DNA of 64,000 nt from Macrobrachium rosenbergii. Lineage: Eukaryota; Arthropoda; Malacostraca; Decapoda; Palaemonidae. The notes under the pieces were generated by a model. It was given only the letters and a program-made list of their open reading frames with translations. It made no database searches and was not told the DNA's origin. The DNA lies in NCBI RefSeq assembly GCF_040412425.1, contig NC_089762.1, forward strand, positions 21,599,147 to 21,663,146, in the 5' to 3' direction. The first letter of the stretch is position 1. Every line of letters starts with the position of its first letter. Shown in pieces: positions 43,325-54,950 of this stretch. A program made the translations under genes and the position numbers.

Positions 43325-43730
43325 AGAACACTACAACACATTTATTCACAACCTCATTTACAAAGCAAACGAAATGTTTCCCCATTGCTCTCACTCAATG
43401 TTACACTAAACAAAATAAATCTAAGCAGTTATAGATAGGGGAAACAGGCTGCAAGGCAGAGCAATCTTAATACTTAAATGGTGGCACGATGACCTCGGGC
43501 TTGAAGACATCACAGAAAGGGGGCTGGGAACTCAGCAGAGATCTTGCTGGTATGATGACCTCGGGTTTGAAGACATCACAGAAGGGCAGCTGGGAACTCA
43601 GCAGAAATGTTGCTGGTACGATGACCACGGGCTCGTAAACGTCACAAGAAGGAATGTCTTTAAGATGAGGCAGGAAATGCTGTTTCTCCAAGAATCTGGA
43701 GACTGTGCAAATGGAGGGCAGGAAGGGCTA
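43325..43730 (-). CDS. Possible terminal exon with a repeated ~25-aa unit
   Basis: The minus strand from a possible acceptor (CCTCCATTTGCACAG, exon from about 43707) encodes FLPHLKDIPSCDVYEPVVIV, and then two more units of the same form, FCDVFKPEVIIPARSLLSSQ and FCDVFKPEVIVPPFKY, before TAA at 43467. Downstream, GAATAAATG near 43340 could be a poly(A) signal. The nucleotide repeat is about 75 bp, so the unit stays in frame. I do not recognise the protein. It might be a host gene's last exon or part of a transposon neighbourhood. The flanking 43730-43930 also shows imperfect repeats around GCAGGAAGGGCT. Confidence 0.35.
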
Positions 43731-44680
43731 AAGACTCATCCTCGCTATAGGCAGGAAGGTCTTAGCGACTACTCCTCCACACAAGCAGGAAGGGCTGACT
43801 ACTTTTCTTCGTCATTGGTATGTAGGCTCGCTGCTTCACCTCGTCTCGAACTTGGAGGGCTTAGGGACTTCTCATCACGAGCAGGAAGGGTTGGCTGCTT
43901 CTCTTCGTCTTGGGCAGGACAAGATTTTATGGAGAAGAGTAAGGGTTGTCTGAAGAGGATACTCCCGTCAGAACCTTGCTTTGTCCAACCTCTGAGTGCC
44001 GTCTCTGTCTCTGTCTATATCTCTGTCTTGGGAAGTCTCTTCTCGAAGCTTATATACCCCCATATAGGCAGAGCTAATGACGACGATCATTATTCCCATA
44101 TAAGGAGTTTTTTGATTTTCTACACAACGACTGGTTCCTAATATCCACCCACTTCCGGTCACGCCATAGAAGTTTCCAGATCAAATTTTCTGATGCAAAG
44201 TGGACCAAATATTGTGCCATATTACAAAGGCTTGGCACGAGATACCATGTGGTATCACTTCCACAAGAAAGGGTTTTCATCGAATCTCTCACTTGTTCAC
44301 GAAGCGTTGACAACAGGAACTGACAGGTGAGCAAACACAGGAAGCAGTCACGTCTAGGAAAAGAGACATTTCTTTTTCAGTATATTTCATCATTATTGCA
44401 TCTACCCATGACACTAAGATATGTCTGTATTTTCATTTTACTAAGTATACTGTACAGTATATTTTCATGACTCCTGTACCTAAATACATTTTTTATGATA
44501 AAAAAAAAATTTACTAATTTTCAAATATTACAATACTGTAATATATTAATGTAAACACAACAAAATTTCAATAACATGGATTTTTTTCTTAAAAAGTGTT
44601 TTACCCAAGCCAGCGATCCACAGAGAAATCTCGAAGGAAAATGCATGCTGGGCTTCTGATGTACCCAGGAGCAATGATAC
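43731..44680. other. No gene recognised; minor repeats
   Basis: The first 200 bp hold scattered GCAGGAAGG words about 40-50 bp apart. The rest is unremarkable. The plus frame 43665-44141 runs through the repeats and shows no domain. Confidence 0.45.
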
Positions 44681-44933
44681 TCAACACGTTATTGGCTGTT
44701 GTCTGCAAAGCAGCCAGTCCTGTAGTGCCATTCATTTTCCTTGGCGCGCATTGGCTGCACACTTGGCGTTGATTGGCTGGATCCTCAATCCCATCTCACA
44801 AAGATGGAATTGTGGGAGCCTCATCGCTCCCAGTTCCCCGCGTAGTACGTAGCATCTTCTCATCGGGTGTAATCGCGAATGTGTGTGTGTCATTTTAAAT
44901 TTTTGTGTATCACAGCCAATCATGTTCTAAAAT
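44681..44933 (+). promoter_or_regulatory. Possible CCAAT-box cluster upstream of Tigger
   Basis: Four ATTGG/CCAAT words lie within about 250 bp before the transposase ATG: GTTATTGGCTG (44690), GCGCATTGGCTGC (44746), TTGATTGGCTGG (44769) and CACAGCCAATCATG (44911). The stretch is GC-richer than its surroundings. It could be the element's own promoter. Confidence 0.4.
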
Positions 44934-46692
44934 GCCTCCTAAATGTACTGCTCCTTCTAAGGCTTCTGGCAAAGAGCCTAAACGAAAGAAGGTGGTCATG
45001 AAGCTCAATGAGAAGGTAAAGCTTCTGGATATACTGAAGGCAAAAGTTACCCTGCAGTACCATGCCATTTTAAGTTGAATGAAAGTAACATGAGGTACAT
45101 TAAGAAGAAAGAGGCAGAGATATGGAAGGCTGTAAGTATGAGCTTCTTCGGTAGTGCAAAAACAGTTTCGACAATGCGTGATAAGATAATCGTTAAGATG
45201 GAATCTGCACTAGCGTTTTGGATGAAGGGCTGCCATAAGAAGAACATCCCCTTCAACTCCAACATCATTCACAAAAAAGTGTGACAAATATACCAGCAGT
45301 ATTCGACTGCTACGGAAGGTGGCGACGTACAGGCACAGGAAGGCGATGACGCAGGGGAATTAAAATTCTTAGGCTTTGATGAACCCATGCCACAAGTAGA
45401 GGAGGAAGGGCCACAAGCAGGATCATCATCACCTCCTCAAGGTTTTCAGGCCAGCAAGGGGTGGTTCCACTGCTTTCAGAGGTGGTTCCAACTCAAGAAT
45501 GTTTCCCTGCATGGGGAAGCAACCTCTGCAGATACAGAAGCGGCTGCGAAATATCAAGACACCTTCAAGAAAATTATAAAGGAAATGGGCTATCACACAG
45601 AACAGATGTTCAATATGGACGAGACTGGCCTGTTCTGGAAGATGCTGTCCTGGACATAGCTCATGAAGGACGAAGTCGAAGCCTCCGGATTCAAGGCCCA
45701 GAAGGATAGGGTTACCCTCATAATGTGGGAATGCAGCTGACTTCATGCTGAAACCAGGCCTCATTTACAAGGATGCAAACCCCAAGGCCCTCAAGAATAA
45801 GAACAAGGCATTGCTGCCTGTGTTTAGGCAATACCTCAACGACTTGGGCATGGCGTTCAAGGTGTTGCTGATTATGGATAATGCTGTGGCTCTTTGTTAC
45901 GAGGGAGTCCAGCTCGAGTTCCTCCCTGCCAACACTGCCTTTCTCCAGCCTATAGACAAGGGCGTGATCCATGCCTTCAAGGAACCTACACCCAGAACTC
46001 CCTCGAGCACCTTATGAATGCAATAGACACTGGCCGTGAATTCATGCTGAAAGAGTATTGGCATAAATTCACTATTGCCATTTCTGTCCGTCATCAACCA
46101 ACCGTTGAATGACATGAAGAAGGAGACCCTTAATTCTTGGTGGAGCAGGCTCCAAGGATATCACCCCAGATGAAGTCGGCATCCTCACTGATGCCCACTC
46201 AGACCCCCTGACAGACCAGGATTTGGAAAAGCAGGAAAAGTCTGCCAGCAAGGAAGACAAGCCAGGTTCAGGAGACGAGAAGGAGGATGAGGGCCTGTCT
46301 TTGGAACGTCTGTCCCAACTTAAGAGGATGATTAAGGAGGCTCATGATGTGGCTTCATTATAGGATTCTTATATGGAACGCTAAAGTTTTCAAATGCCCT
46401 GGATGCAGCATTGGTGTCCTATAATCAAGCTCTCACCAGCATGAAGAAGCAGCGACAGCAGCTGCTTATCACTACGTTTATAAAATGTATGAGGAAGAAC
46501 CCTCCAAAGCCTCCCCAAACCCCTGAAGAAGTGCTTTCCCAATCACCTGAAGTAGTGCCTCTCCAAGCACCTGAAGAAGTGCCTCCCCAATCACCTGAAG
46601 TGCCTCCCCAAGTACCTGAAGAAGTGCTTCCCGAAACCCCTGACAAAGCGCCTCCTGAAGATGGGGAAGAGGCACCCTCAGGGGAGATGTAA
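44934..46692 (+). pseudogene. Tigger/pogo-type transposase, full span but broken
   Basis: ATG at 44934 opens MPPKCTAPSKASGKEPKRKK. A second helix-turn-helix region is at 45075-45284 (YIKKKEAEIWKAVSMSF, a Tc5/CENP-B-type DNA-binding part). The DDE domain has FNMDETGLFWK (first Asp, about 45616), VLLIMDNA (second Asp, about 45876) and LPANTAFLQPIDKGVIHAFK (third Asp, about 45954). The C-terminus is Pro/Glu-rich with repeated PPQxPEEVLPE-like units and ends PPEDGEEAPSGEM. In-frame stops (for example near 45078 and 45657) and frameshifts inactivate it. The 3' flank (46700-46800) is shared in inverted form with 42291-42400, which confirms one family. No terminal inverted repeats were identified. 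Confidence 0.85.
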
Positions 46693-47026
46693 CTCCTCTG
46701 CTTTACTGTGTAGTCATATCTTCATTGTCATTCATTGGAATGCACAGATAATTCATCATCATCATCCTTAATCAACATTCATCACTGGTGAGTACCTGTA
46801 TCATTGACGTAATCTTAATGTGCACGTAGTATTAAATTTTTTCATGTGCATACGTATTTTTGTTCTCTCTCTCTCTCTTGTGAGTTCCACACATACCAAA
46901 GTTTCCCCAGTAAAAGAAAACAGGATGGCTTTAATAGTAACTGTATGAAAGAAAATGTTCGTGCCTGAATACGAAGGAGGGGGCGGCTGGATTATTTTCA
47001 CACGTAGCTGTAAGCCATACAGTATG
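46693..47026. other. 3' flank of Tigger copy; no gene
   Basis: Contains the conserved post-stop segment (to about 46800), a short CT run near 46865 and otherwise unremarkable sequence. Confidence 0.45.
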
Positions 47027-47491
47027 TACACTCACTCAAAAAAGTATTGCAACCTGCTTCAAAACTTTTCGGACAACAGTTTATAACAGTTACAGCTGGC
47101 GCTATCTGGCAACTCCGTTGTGAGCGCATGAAACAACTCGGACATTACTGGTGCGTCAGAGAAATTACCTGCTGTTTCCCTTAAACTGAGTTTTTTCTGA
47201 TATTGTTATCATACTTTACTTGATTAAAGGATGCTACTACAATAGTTCAAAGGTTGTCGTTGTTCTTGTGTTTTAATATTTTCATCTAAAAATGCCAACA
47301 CTATCGTTATGTCTTATCTTCTTCATATATGCGAGCTTTGTAGACTTAGGCCTATGACTTATAAATTGAACTATTAGCCCTAGTAACATCAACAATTACG
47401 ATTTTTGTAAAGATTTGCTGACATATCATATGAATCAATTTTTTCAAGAACGGTATTAGAATGACTAATCCTTTGTATATTGTAAACTAGT

Positions 47492-47667
<176 letters not shown>

Positions 47668-49668
47668 GTCTTGAACAATCATGTTTTTGATTGTTCCCTT
47701 TAGTGGGTTGTTGCCTCCTTTTTGTATTTGTTTTTCCTGCTGGCGGAGTTGATGTATGGTGGATGGTGTCAGACTTCGCCACTCAGGTTCGTGGCAACGT
47801 GAATCAGGTCCAAGGCAGCAGCGAGTCAGTTGGGATAGCAGCAGCAGGTATCCGTACCTGAGTCAGGTCCTGGCAGCAGAGCAGCAGAGTACTTGAGGAC
47901 GAGATGGTTGCCAAGTCGGCTCTGTCATGGTCATCAGTGTTGGAGGAGGACATCAGTACTGTTTTTGGGGACGAGATGGTTGCCATGTTGGCTCTACCGT
48001 GGTCGTCCAGTGTTGGAGGAGGATGTCTGTACCGTTGTTTTGTGCTGCTTTTTTTTTTATATTTATCCTGCCTGTGAGTTATGAAACTATTATTTTAGCT
48101 GCCTGAGTATTGTTAATTATTAAGCTTTTGAATTGTTTATCAATTTGCCTATGTAATGATTTTTTTTTTTGGTTTTTACCTGGATATTTTATTGACTAGT
48201 TAATGCTCATTGTGTTAGTTATTCGTATTTTTTTTTTAGCTGCCCATGCTTATGTTTTTTGGTAATTTTGATGTTCAGTTACTGTATGTACTGACCCTTA
48301 TTTGATTTTCTGGTTTTGATTGTTGCTGCTGCTGTTAAGTGATTAATTCACTTGTAATAATGTTCATTTATTTGTTTATTTTAAATTGAACCTGACTCAA
48401 TGTATACTGTGTATATAACTTGTAAATAAATTAATATTACGGTCACTTTTTTTGTATTTGCTCTGCTCCTTCCTCCTTTGTTTGTCACCTCTCGTCAGTC
48501 ATTACAGCCCAATTGCTTATTTTTTTTAAGAACCTGTTGATCTCGAGAGGCGAGATCATAAGATTGGTGACCTTAGGCCAGGGTTGGTTCTGTTTTGGCT
48601 GACGGGGGTGTGGCAGCATCAGGGGAGAGTATTTTGTATGTTAAAAAAAAAAAATTTATTGTAAATTTTTTTTCGGTTAGGTGGGGAGGTGTTAGGAATA
48701 ATCGTTTGCCGATTGCTCCCTTAGTGGGTTGTTGCCTCCTTTTTGTACTGTATTTGTTTTTCTTGCTGGCGAGTTGACGTATGGTGGATGGTGTCAGACT
48801 TCACCAGTCAGGTTCATAGCAGCAGCAAGTCAGGTTGAGGGTAGCAGCAAGCCAGCTGGAGTAGCAGCAGCAGGTATTCATACTTGAGAGTCAGGTCCCG
48901 GGAGCAGCAGAGCAGAGGAGAGTATTTGAGGATGAGATGGTTGCCGTGTCGGCTCTGTCATGGTCGTCGTTATTGGAGGAGGACATCAGTGCCATTTTTG
49001 AGGACGAGATGGTTGCCGTGTCGGCTCTGTCATGGTCGTCGGTATTGGAGGAGGACGTCAGTACGTTTCTTGAAGGACGAAATGGTTGCCGTGTCGGCTC
49101 TGTCATGGTCATCGGTATTGGAGGAGGACATCAGTACCGTTCCTTTATGTTGCCTGATTTTCCATTTATGATTGTTATTTTACCATTTTTTCATTATTGG
49201 TATTATGTTTTGTGCTGCTTGTTTTTTTTATATGTGTGACACCTGTTTATTAATGTATTTAATTTTGCTGCTAAATTGTTATAAATAACTGGATTTTTGA
49301 AACTGACTCATTTTTTACTAAGTGTGATGATTCATTTTTTTAATAAGTGTTGTTTTGCTGCAGTCTCTTTTTTTCGAATGTAACTATTCAATTTTGATAG
49401 TGATGTATTTTGGATAATCTTAAATTTTCCTATAAAACCATTTTTAGTAATGTAATTTTTGGTAATTGACTCATTTTGGTATATAAGTTAGTTTGAACCT
49501 GACTCACTGTATATTATGTATATAACTTATTGTAAATAAATTAATTTTAAGGTCACTTTTTGGTTTTGTTCTGCTCCTCCCTCCTTTGTTTGTCACCTCT
49601 CGTCAGTCATTACAGCCCAATTACTTGTTTTTTTTAAGAACCTGTTGATCTTGAGAGGCGAGATCTTA
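47668..49668. mobile_element. Short LTR-type element (TRIM-like), ~130 bp interior
   Basis: Two direct repeats of about 0.9 and 1.0 kb (about 47668-48558 and 48690-49668) begin near TGTTAGGAATAATCG in the right copy and end near GAGGCGAGATCA/T. Shared phrases are GTGGGTTGTTGCCTCCTTTT, TTGTCACCTCTCGTCAGTCA and a TTGTAAATAAATTAAT poly(A)-like site. The left repeat is followed by GATTGGTGACCTTAGGCC, a possible primer-binding site starting TGG. The right repeat is preceded by GGTTAGGTGGGGAGG, a possible purine tract. The interior between them is only about 131 bp and non-coding. This is the layout of a terminal-repeat retrotransposon in miniature. Direction by these marks is plus. Confidence 0.6.
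48925..49140 (+). repeat. 72 bp minisatellite inside the LTR-like repeat
   Basis: Three units carrying GAGATGGTTGCCGTGTCGGC and TGGAGGAGGACATCAGTAC follow each other here. The left LTR-like repeat has only two units (47893-48040). The unit length is a multiple of three, so frames run through it. Confidence 0.85.
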
Positions 49669-49671
49669 ATA

Positions 49672-50091
<420 letters not shown>

Positions 50092-50258
50092 TGCCATTGA
50101 CATGTGTAATTTCTGGTTTCTTTCAATGCCACTTAGGCCTACCATTTTGATACCTCAAGAAATTAACTGAATATATATCACCTATTTTTGTATGCCTTAT
50201 TATCTAAGCTTCTAAAGAATTAAAACTAGTAAGATGTTCAACATTAACTTAGTTAATG

Positions 50259-50700
50259 TCACACGCCAGCTGTGAAGAAGGCTAACATGCTCGTCTCCTC
50301 CTCATCGCAAAAGATGACTTCTTCCAGATACCACTGGCCACTGGGTAATATTGTAACGCAAACCCTAGCCTCTCTTCTTTGTGTTTCTCTGTTATGAAGG
50401 GTTTCTTGGCAGGCATTATGATGAAATAATATCTTGGCCTCATGTAGCCTGTTACGGATGGTTTGGGCATCAATTCGAAGGGAGAGCATACTGTTCTCTC
50501 TGTATGGCAACACTAGTTGCCAGGGGAGTTAGGCAGCGCTCCTTCAATGATCATCTGATAATGATCTTGAACAGTTGTGCAACCAAGAGGTCGTCCTCCA
50601 ATTTTTTCAATAAATTGATTATATTTCTATTTCTCTCTGTTGTTGTATCCATTTTTACACGGTTGTTCTACTTGGGCCAAGCTACTGAGCAATATCTACG
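50259..50700 (-). pseudogene. Tc1-like transposase, N-terminal fragment
   Basis: The minus strand has FIEKIGGRPLGCTTVQDHY (about 50610-50550, helix-turn-helix region), then RIDAQTIRNRLHEA and, in a second frame, KKPFITEKHKEERLGFALQY. The end IFCDEEE (about 50305) corresponds to the FSDE motif with the first catalytic Asp. The rest of the DDE domain is absent; spacer and microsatellites follow. The position just inside the right terminus of 47029-51204 fits an original Tc1-type gene. It is inactive. Confidence 0.75.
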
Positions 50701-51348
50701 CTAGAAACATTAGTCTCATGCAATCTAATGATCGATGACCTGTGAGATAATGAGCTGCGGCTGAGTCTGTTATCCAGCTTAGTGGCGCAAGTGACATAAC
50801 TTTCCTGCCCGAGTGTAGCGTCACATGATAACATACAACGTCATGAGATTTTTTCTTTTTTGCGTTTTTGACAATGATTATCGTAGAATTCTTCCTTTAT
50901 TTATAAAATTTCTTTGATGATTATTCAATATTTTATTAGTTATGATGCTCTTATTTGGATTCGAAATATAGTTTCTTCTTTGACTCTTTTGCCCGATCAT
51001 CTGACACGAAATTTTTAAAAATGTTTCGTCATTTTTCGTAATATGAATTTATCACTCACTGTTCTTTTTTATATTGTTAACCGTGTGATTAATAAGTGAA
51101 TTCAAATAAGAAAAACACAGTTTATCGTATATATCAAAAGAATAAATTATTGTTGGGCGAGTGAAAGCTTCTGGAACATGTTGCAATACATTTTTGAGTG
51201 AGTGTACATAGATTTTTAAGGGTAAAATGTTTAAGATGACTTTGAAATTATATTAATAATACCATTTAAAAGATTATACAGTAATAGGATAATAGTTTCA
51301 GGTATATTTGATGTAGGATGACAGTTTAAGGTATAAATCAAGTGTCTG

Positions 51349-51466
51349 AACTTTCAAGATAGGCAGTTATAAGCATTTTTAGAGGGGGATTTTAAGTATT
51401 CGCAGAATTTAACTATTTGTGGGGGTGTGGTATGCATCCACCGCGAATATGGGGGATCGATTGTAT
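51349..51466 (-). repeat. Truncated CAGTAAACCCCC-type MITE
   Basis: Read in reverse, CGAATACTTAAAATCCCCCTC and GGATGCATACCACACCCCC match the first ~120 bp of the copy at 17361-17724. The other end is missing. Confidence 0.65.
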
Positions 51467-51734
51467 TGACCTGTTTGAAACAGAGAAAACTTCAAACTCT
51501 GGTCTTATAATTCATTACAGAGTATTTGAAATCACAAAATAACAACAAAGATTTTAGGCACTTAGACAACTTCAGGATCTAATACCTAGAGGGAAATTAC
51601 AAAACTGATCATAGCACAAAACTGAAAATAACAAGCCACAGAATATCTTAGTAGTTTTTAACCTGGCCATAGGGCTCCCGAAGACTTCAATGAATAGTGC
51701 CATTCACAATTGGAACCTTAAATGTTGCAACACT

Positions 51735-52000
51735 TTTAACATATTATTGGTAGCTGCTGCGAGCCATCAAAGAAGTTGCTCTTATGGTAACCTTAGGGCT
51801 CCATAAGCCAGACCAACCAATATCAAAGAACTCTCTAATAGTTGGTCTTGGCCAGAATAGTGCTCACCAGAAATTCCCATGCCTCTCTGTCAGGGAAAGC
51901 AGGAGGGTTTGAGGAATCAAAGCAGCTACCAAAAATATGTTTTTCCTTTGCTTAAACCTGTTTTCTCGTAGCATAGCTGCTATTCATCTTCAATGCAGCA
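51735..52000 (-). repeat. E5 right ITR and ICR
   Basis: ATCAAAGAACTCTCTAATAG and TATGGTAACC match the E4 ITRs. ACCAAAAATATGTTTTTCCT at about 51937 is inverse to the terminal type seen in E4. It continues into GTAGCATAGCTGCTATTCATC, which corresponds to the E4 left-end phrase GTAGCTGCTTGTTTCATC. This supports an ICR with both ends. Confidence 0.65.
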
Positions 52001-52109
52001 TACAAAAGAAACTAACAGGTGACAAAATTGTCATGGAGTGTTCAGACTGGGAATAATATCTCATCTGTAATAACAAGCTTCCTTGGAAGAACAGAGGTTT
52101 TCTTCAAAG

Positions 52110-53095
52110 GGTCACTGGAAAAACGTGAATTGGGTAAGGAATCGTTGCAGGCCCTTCCTTATTCTGATTTGAGTCTGGCTGGGAAGACAACCATCGAGAA
52201 AGGTATCCCTACAAAGTTCCAACCACACAAAATGCCAATTGGGTGTGAGGTGGGGCTTGTTCCAGTTCATCAGGAAAACTTTTGACTGGAGTCTGCTGAC
52301 TACCACTCTCAGAATTCTTAGGCACTCTTCTTTGATGGCTCCCCCAATTAGCCAACTGTAGGTAAGCTACCAACTGAATTCCTTCTTTTCTGAATTTCTG
52401 GACAACTATTGCTGCTAATTTCAGGAAGATTTTCTATGCAATTTCTAACCCAAACAGCATACCCTTGGGTCTGTACCTTTCCTTCCCTATCCAAAACCCT
52501 TTGAAGGAGCAGAAGGGAATGGTGATAGAAACATGTTATTATGAGTCTTCCAGATCGAAAGAGGCAGTGTAAGTAATTGCAGCACACAATTCTTCATGGG
52601 CCCTGAGATTCTACGCCATGAAATTGTAGAATGCCCCCATGAGGTTTGTAAAAAAAAAAAAAGTCTTTACAACTTTAACTCAAACAGTCCTAGAAGCCTT
52701 TGAGAACTCTCTCATAGTCACTTCCAGAATAGTGGATGTGATTAGGAAAGAAAAGGTGGAACCTTGCATGTAACTAAGAAGTGGCTGTCCCATCTGAGAT
52801 TTGGCCCACGAAGGCAACAAACTCTTGAGTAGCCGCATTGAGTGGGAACTTTTTCCATTCAAAAGGAAGGACAAGTGTTTTTCATTCCTTTGCGGAGTTG
52901 CCAGTTACAAGAATAGTGGATATAAACAGCTTTATTGTATTTCCACCATTTTCCCATTTTTTCCCAGTACTGTAATTGCAAAGTTCTTAAATTCTACCTT
53001 CACATTGCTTATTGTTATGCAAGTGAAGGAATAGAAAGCTGGTGCCACCCAAAGAGGGTACTGGTTCTCCAGGATTATGGAGGTACCATAATTTT
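52110..53095 (-). pseudogene. Gag and RT fragments of E5
   Basis: The minus strand 53095-52680 gives FLITSTILEVTMREFSKASR, the counterpart of the E4 phrase STTLLEVATKGFQKILEQF, and upstream NVKVEFKNFAITV, against HVKAYFQNFVVTK in E4. From 52590 to 52112 follow RT pieces: FFRSGRLIITCFYHH (a broken box A to B region) and SKVFLMNWNKPHLTPNWHFV, matching GFIINWKNP in E4. Many stops and shifts are present, and the catalytic YLDD box is not visible. It is a dead copy. Confidence 0.65.
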
Positions 53096-53099
53096 TCAC

Positions 53100-54266
53100 T
53101 GAAAAGGAAAATAATCAGATCAAACCATGGACACTAAAAAGGGCAAAAATACTCACATATCTATCATATCTTTCAAAAAAATATATGTTCAACACAGAAA
53201 TGTACCATCAACATGCCATGGAACACATAAGACGGAAGGGTAATCCCTTCATAATCTATACAGATGGATCCAAAAATGAAGCTGGAGTGGGCTCATCAGC
53301 CTATTCAAGTGATGAAACTATCCAAATGGGCCTTCCTCTAACATCATCAGTATTTACAGCTCAATTAGCAGCCATACAATTGGCTCTCCAGATTATATAA
53401 AAAAAAGGAATTCCTTCAGCACTCATATTGAGCAACTCAAGAAGTACAATTGAAGTAATAGGATCATTTAAATCAAATGATTACCTTGTCCAAAATATCC
53501 AACGGGAAATTCATCAATTAATTACAAATGGCCTTCAAGTTCATATTTGTTGGATTCCAGCCTATGTAGGCATTAAGGGTAATGAGACAGCAGATAAAGC
53601 TGCTAAATTGGCTTGTACAATCCCCCCAACTACTATGAATGCTCCTATATCAGACTGGCTAGCATCAGTTAAAGCTTTAATTTAGAGGGATTGGCAAAAT
53701 GATTGGTTAAATACACCCTCTCAAAACAAAATAAGACAAATTAAGAACGAAGTTAAAAGTGGCATTCTTCTACCCAAAAATAAAGAATTAATGAAGTAAT
53801 TTTAACAAGACTCAGAATAGGACATTCCAGACTCACACATGGTCATCTGATGTCAACTCCGCACACAAATCCAATAACTTGTGAAAGATGTAACATCCCA
53901 ATAACAATCAAACATATCTTGGTTGGCTGTCCCAGATGGCAGCATGAAAGAAATACTTATTTACAAAATAAATCAATAAAATATATTCTAGCTGAAGGTA
54001 ATAACTTTTCAATTAATAATATCATTCTCTTCTTAAACAAAATTAAATTAATAAATAAAATATAATTTGCCCCCCTTTTTTTTCTCTCCCTTTTTTCTCT
54101 TTTTTTCCCTCTCGATTTTTTATTTTATTTTAATTTTTTCCCCCTTCTTTATTATTTGTTTATTTAATTTTTTGTGTATTCTTCCCCCCACTTTCTTTTT
54201 CCAGCCCAAGAAGAACCCTAAAAGGGTTCAGAGGTCTGGTTAAACAAATCATTTATAACTTACTAA

Positions 54267-54270
<4 letters not shown>
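53100..54270 (+). mobile_element. 5'-truncated LINE, RNase H region (I/Jockey-type)
   Basis: The plus strand holds an RNase H domain: FIIYTDGSKNEAGVGSSAY (Asp), SSVFTAQLAAIQLAL (Glu region), SNSRSTIEVI (Asp position replaced by Asn) and ICWIPAYVGIKGNETADKAA (last Asp). The C-terminus has CERCNIPITIKHILVGCPRW, a Cys/His cluster typical of such LINE tails. Stops at about 53398, 53683 and 53797 break the frame. The 3' part is T-rich and ends with AACCCTAAAAGGGTTCAGAG near 54220. Everything upstream of RNase H is missing, as is usual for 5'-truncated copies. It is inserted in the gag of E5. Confidence 0.8.

Positions 54271-54299
<29 letters not shown>
54271..54299. repeat. (GA)n microsatellite at LINE 3' end
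   Basis: A GA run directly after the LINE 3' sequence. It may be derived from the LINE tail. Confidence 0.9.
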
Positions 54300-54302
<3 letters not shown>

Positions 54303-54417
54303 CAATAGTTTCTTATACATATTATGATGATAATAGATCAGTATAATAACACAGTATATATAATGTACAGTAATACCTCGAATTTACCCTCAGCCACTGA
54401 AAGCAAAGGAGTAGCTT

Positions 54418-54690
54418 CTAAGCTAGCTCTATGCTCCGTTCTAAGAGCATCCTTCCTCTTCCTATCTTTATCAAGTTTATCAGAATGGGAATGATAAACC
54501 TTCCACTGCTGAGAGTTCCAATCCTGACATTCCTGACAAGTAATCTCCACATTACAATCTTGCCCCTACATTTAATACATTTAGTATGAGAATCATACAT
54601 AATCTTACTTGATGTAGTTTTACATCCCTCAGTACAGAACCGAACACTAGAACTAGAATCTGACAGGGCAAAATAGTGAAAAATTATAAC
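54418..54690 (-). pseudogene. Cys-rich ORF1 N-terminus of E5
   Basis: The minus strand reads SSVRFCTEGCKTTSSKIMYD followed by SHTKCIKCRG and, in the next frame, DCNVEITCQECQDW. The C-x3-C, C-x2-C, C and C-x2-C pattern matches the E3 gag start (VCMRCRGHVC then DRCKEC). A G run of four bases here, against five in E3, explains the frame change. The stretch just upstream ends TTTGCCCTGTCAG, a splice-acceptor-like run, as seen before gag in E4. Confidence 0.6.
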
Positions 54691-54950
54691 ATAACCTAAT
54701 GATTCCCTAACTGCAAAAACAGCCACACAAAATCTGAGTATGTCACCAAATACAGGAAAACAATCCAACAAATGATGCAAGGTACTGCCCAAAAACCACC
54801 AATATTGATCGGGAGCCGGCAGAAAACGAATTGATGTTTCCCGCTGAGTTGTACCTGTCAGTCCCGAGAGTGGGCAGGACCCTGTCACCCACACTAGTGA
54901 TGGTAGCGCCACCACGAAATTTGAATTTTTGGTCTGCCATGGTAAGAAGC

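Larger units (their letters stand above)
51735..54950 (-). mobile_element. DIRS-like remnant E5, deleted and split by a LINE
   Basis: On the minus strand, gag N-terminal sequence (54690-54418), gag middle (53095-52680), RT pieces (52600-52110) and a right ITR with ICR (51735-52000) occur in the right order. RNase H and YR are missing, so there is a large internal deletion. A LINE fragment (53100-54270) separates the gag parts. The gag and ITR match E4. No clear left ITR was seen above 54950. Confidence 0.7.

Noticed and set aside
48884..49239. Repeat protein with a 24-residue unit in the LTR-like repeat
   Set aside because: The 72 bp minisatellite is open in several frames and on both strands, has different unit numbers in the two repeats, and no start or domain context.
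54540..54600. Possible conserved -1 frameshift within the Cys-rich gag start (TGTAGGGGC)
   Set aside because: E3 has five G bases at this site and reads C-R-G-H-V-C in one frame, while E5 has four. A single-base loss in a G run explains E5 without programmed frameshifting.
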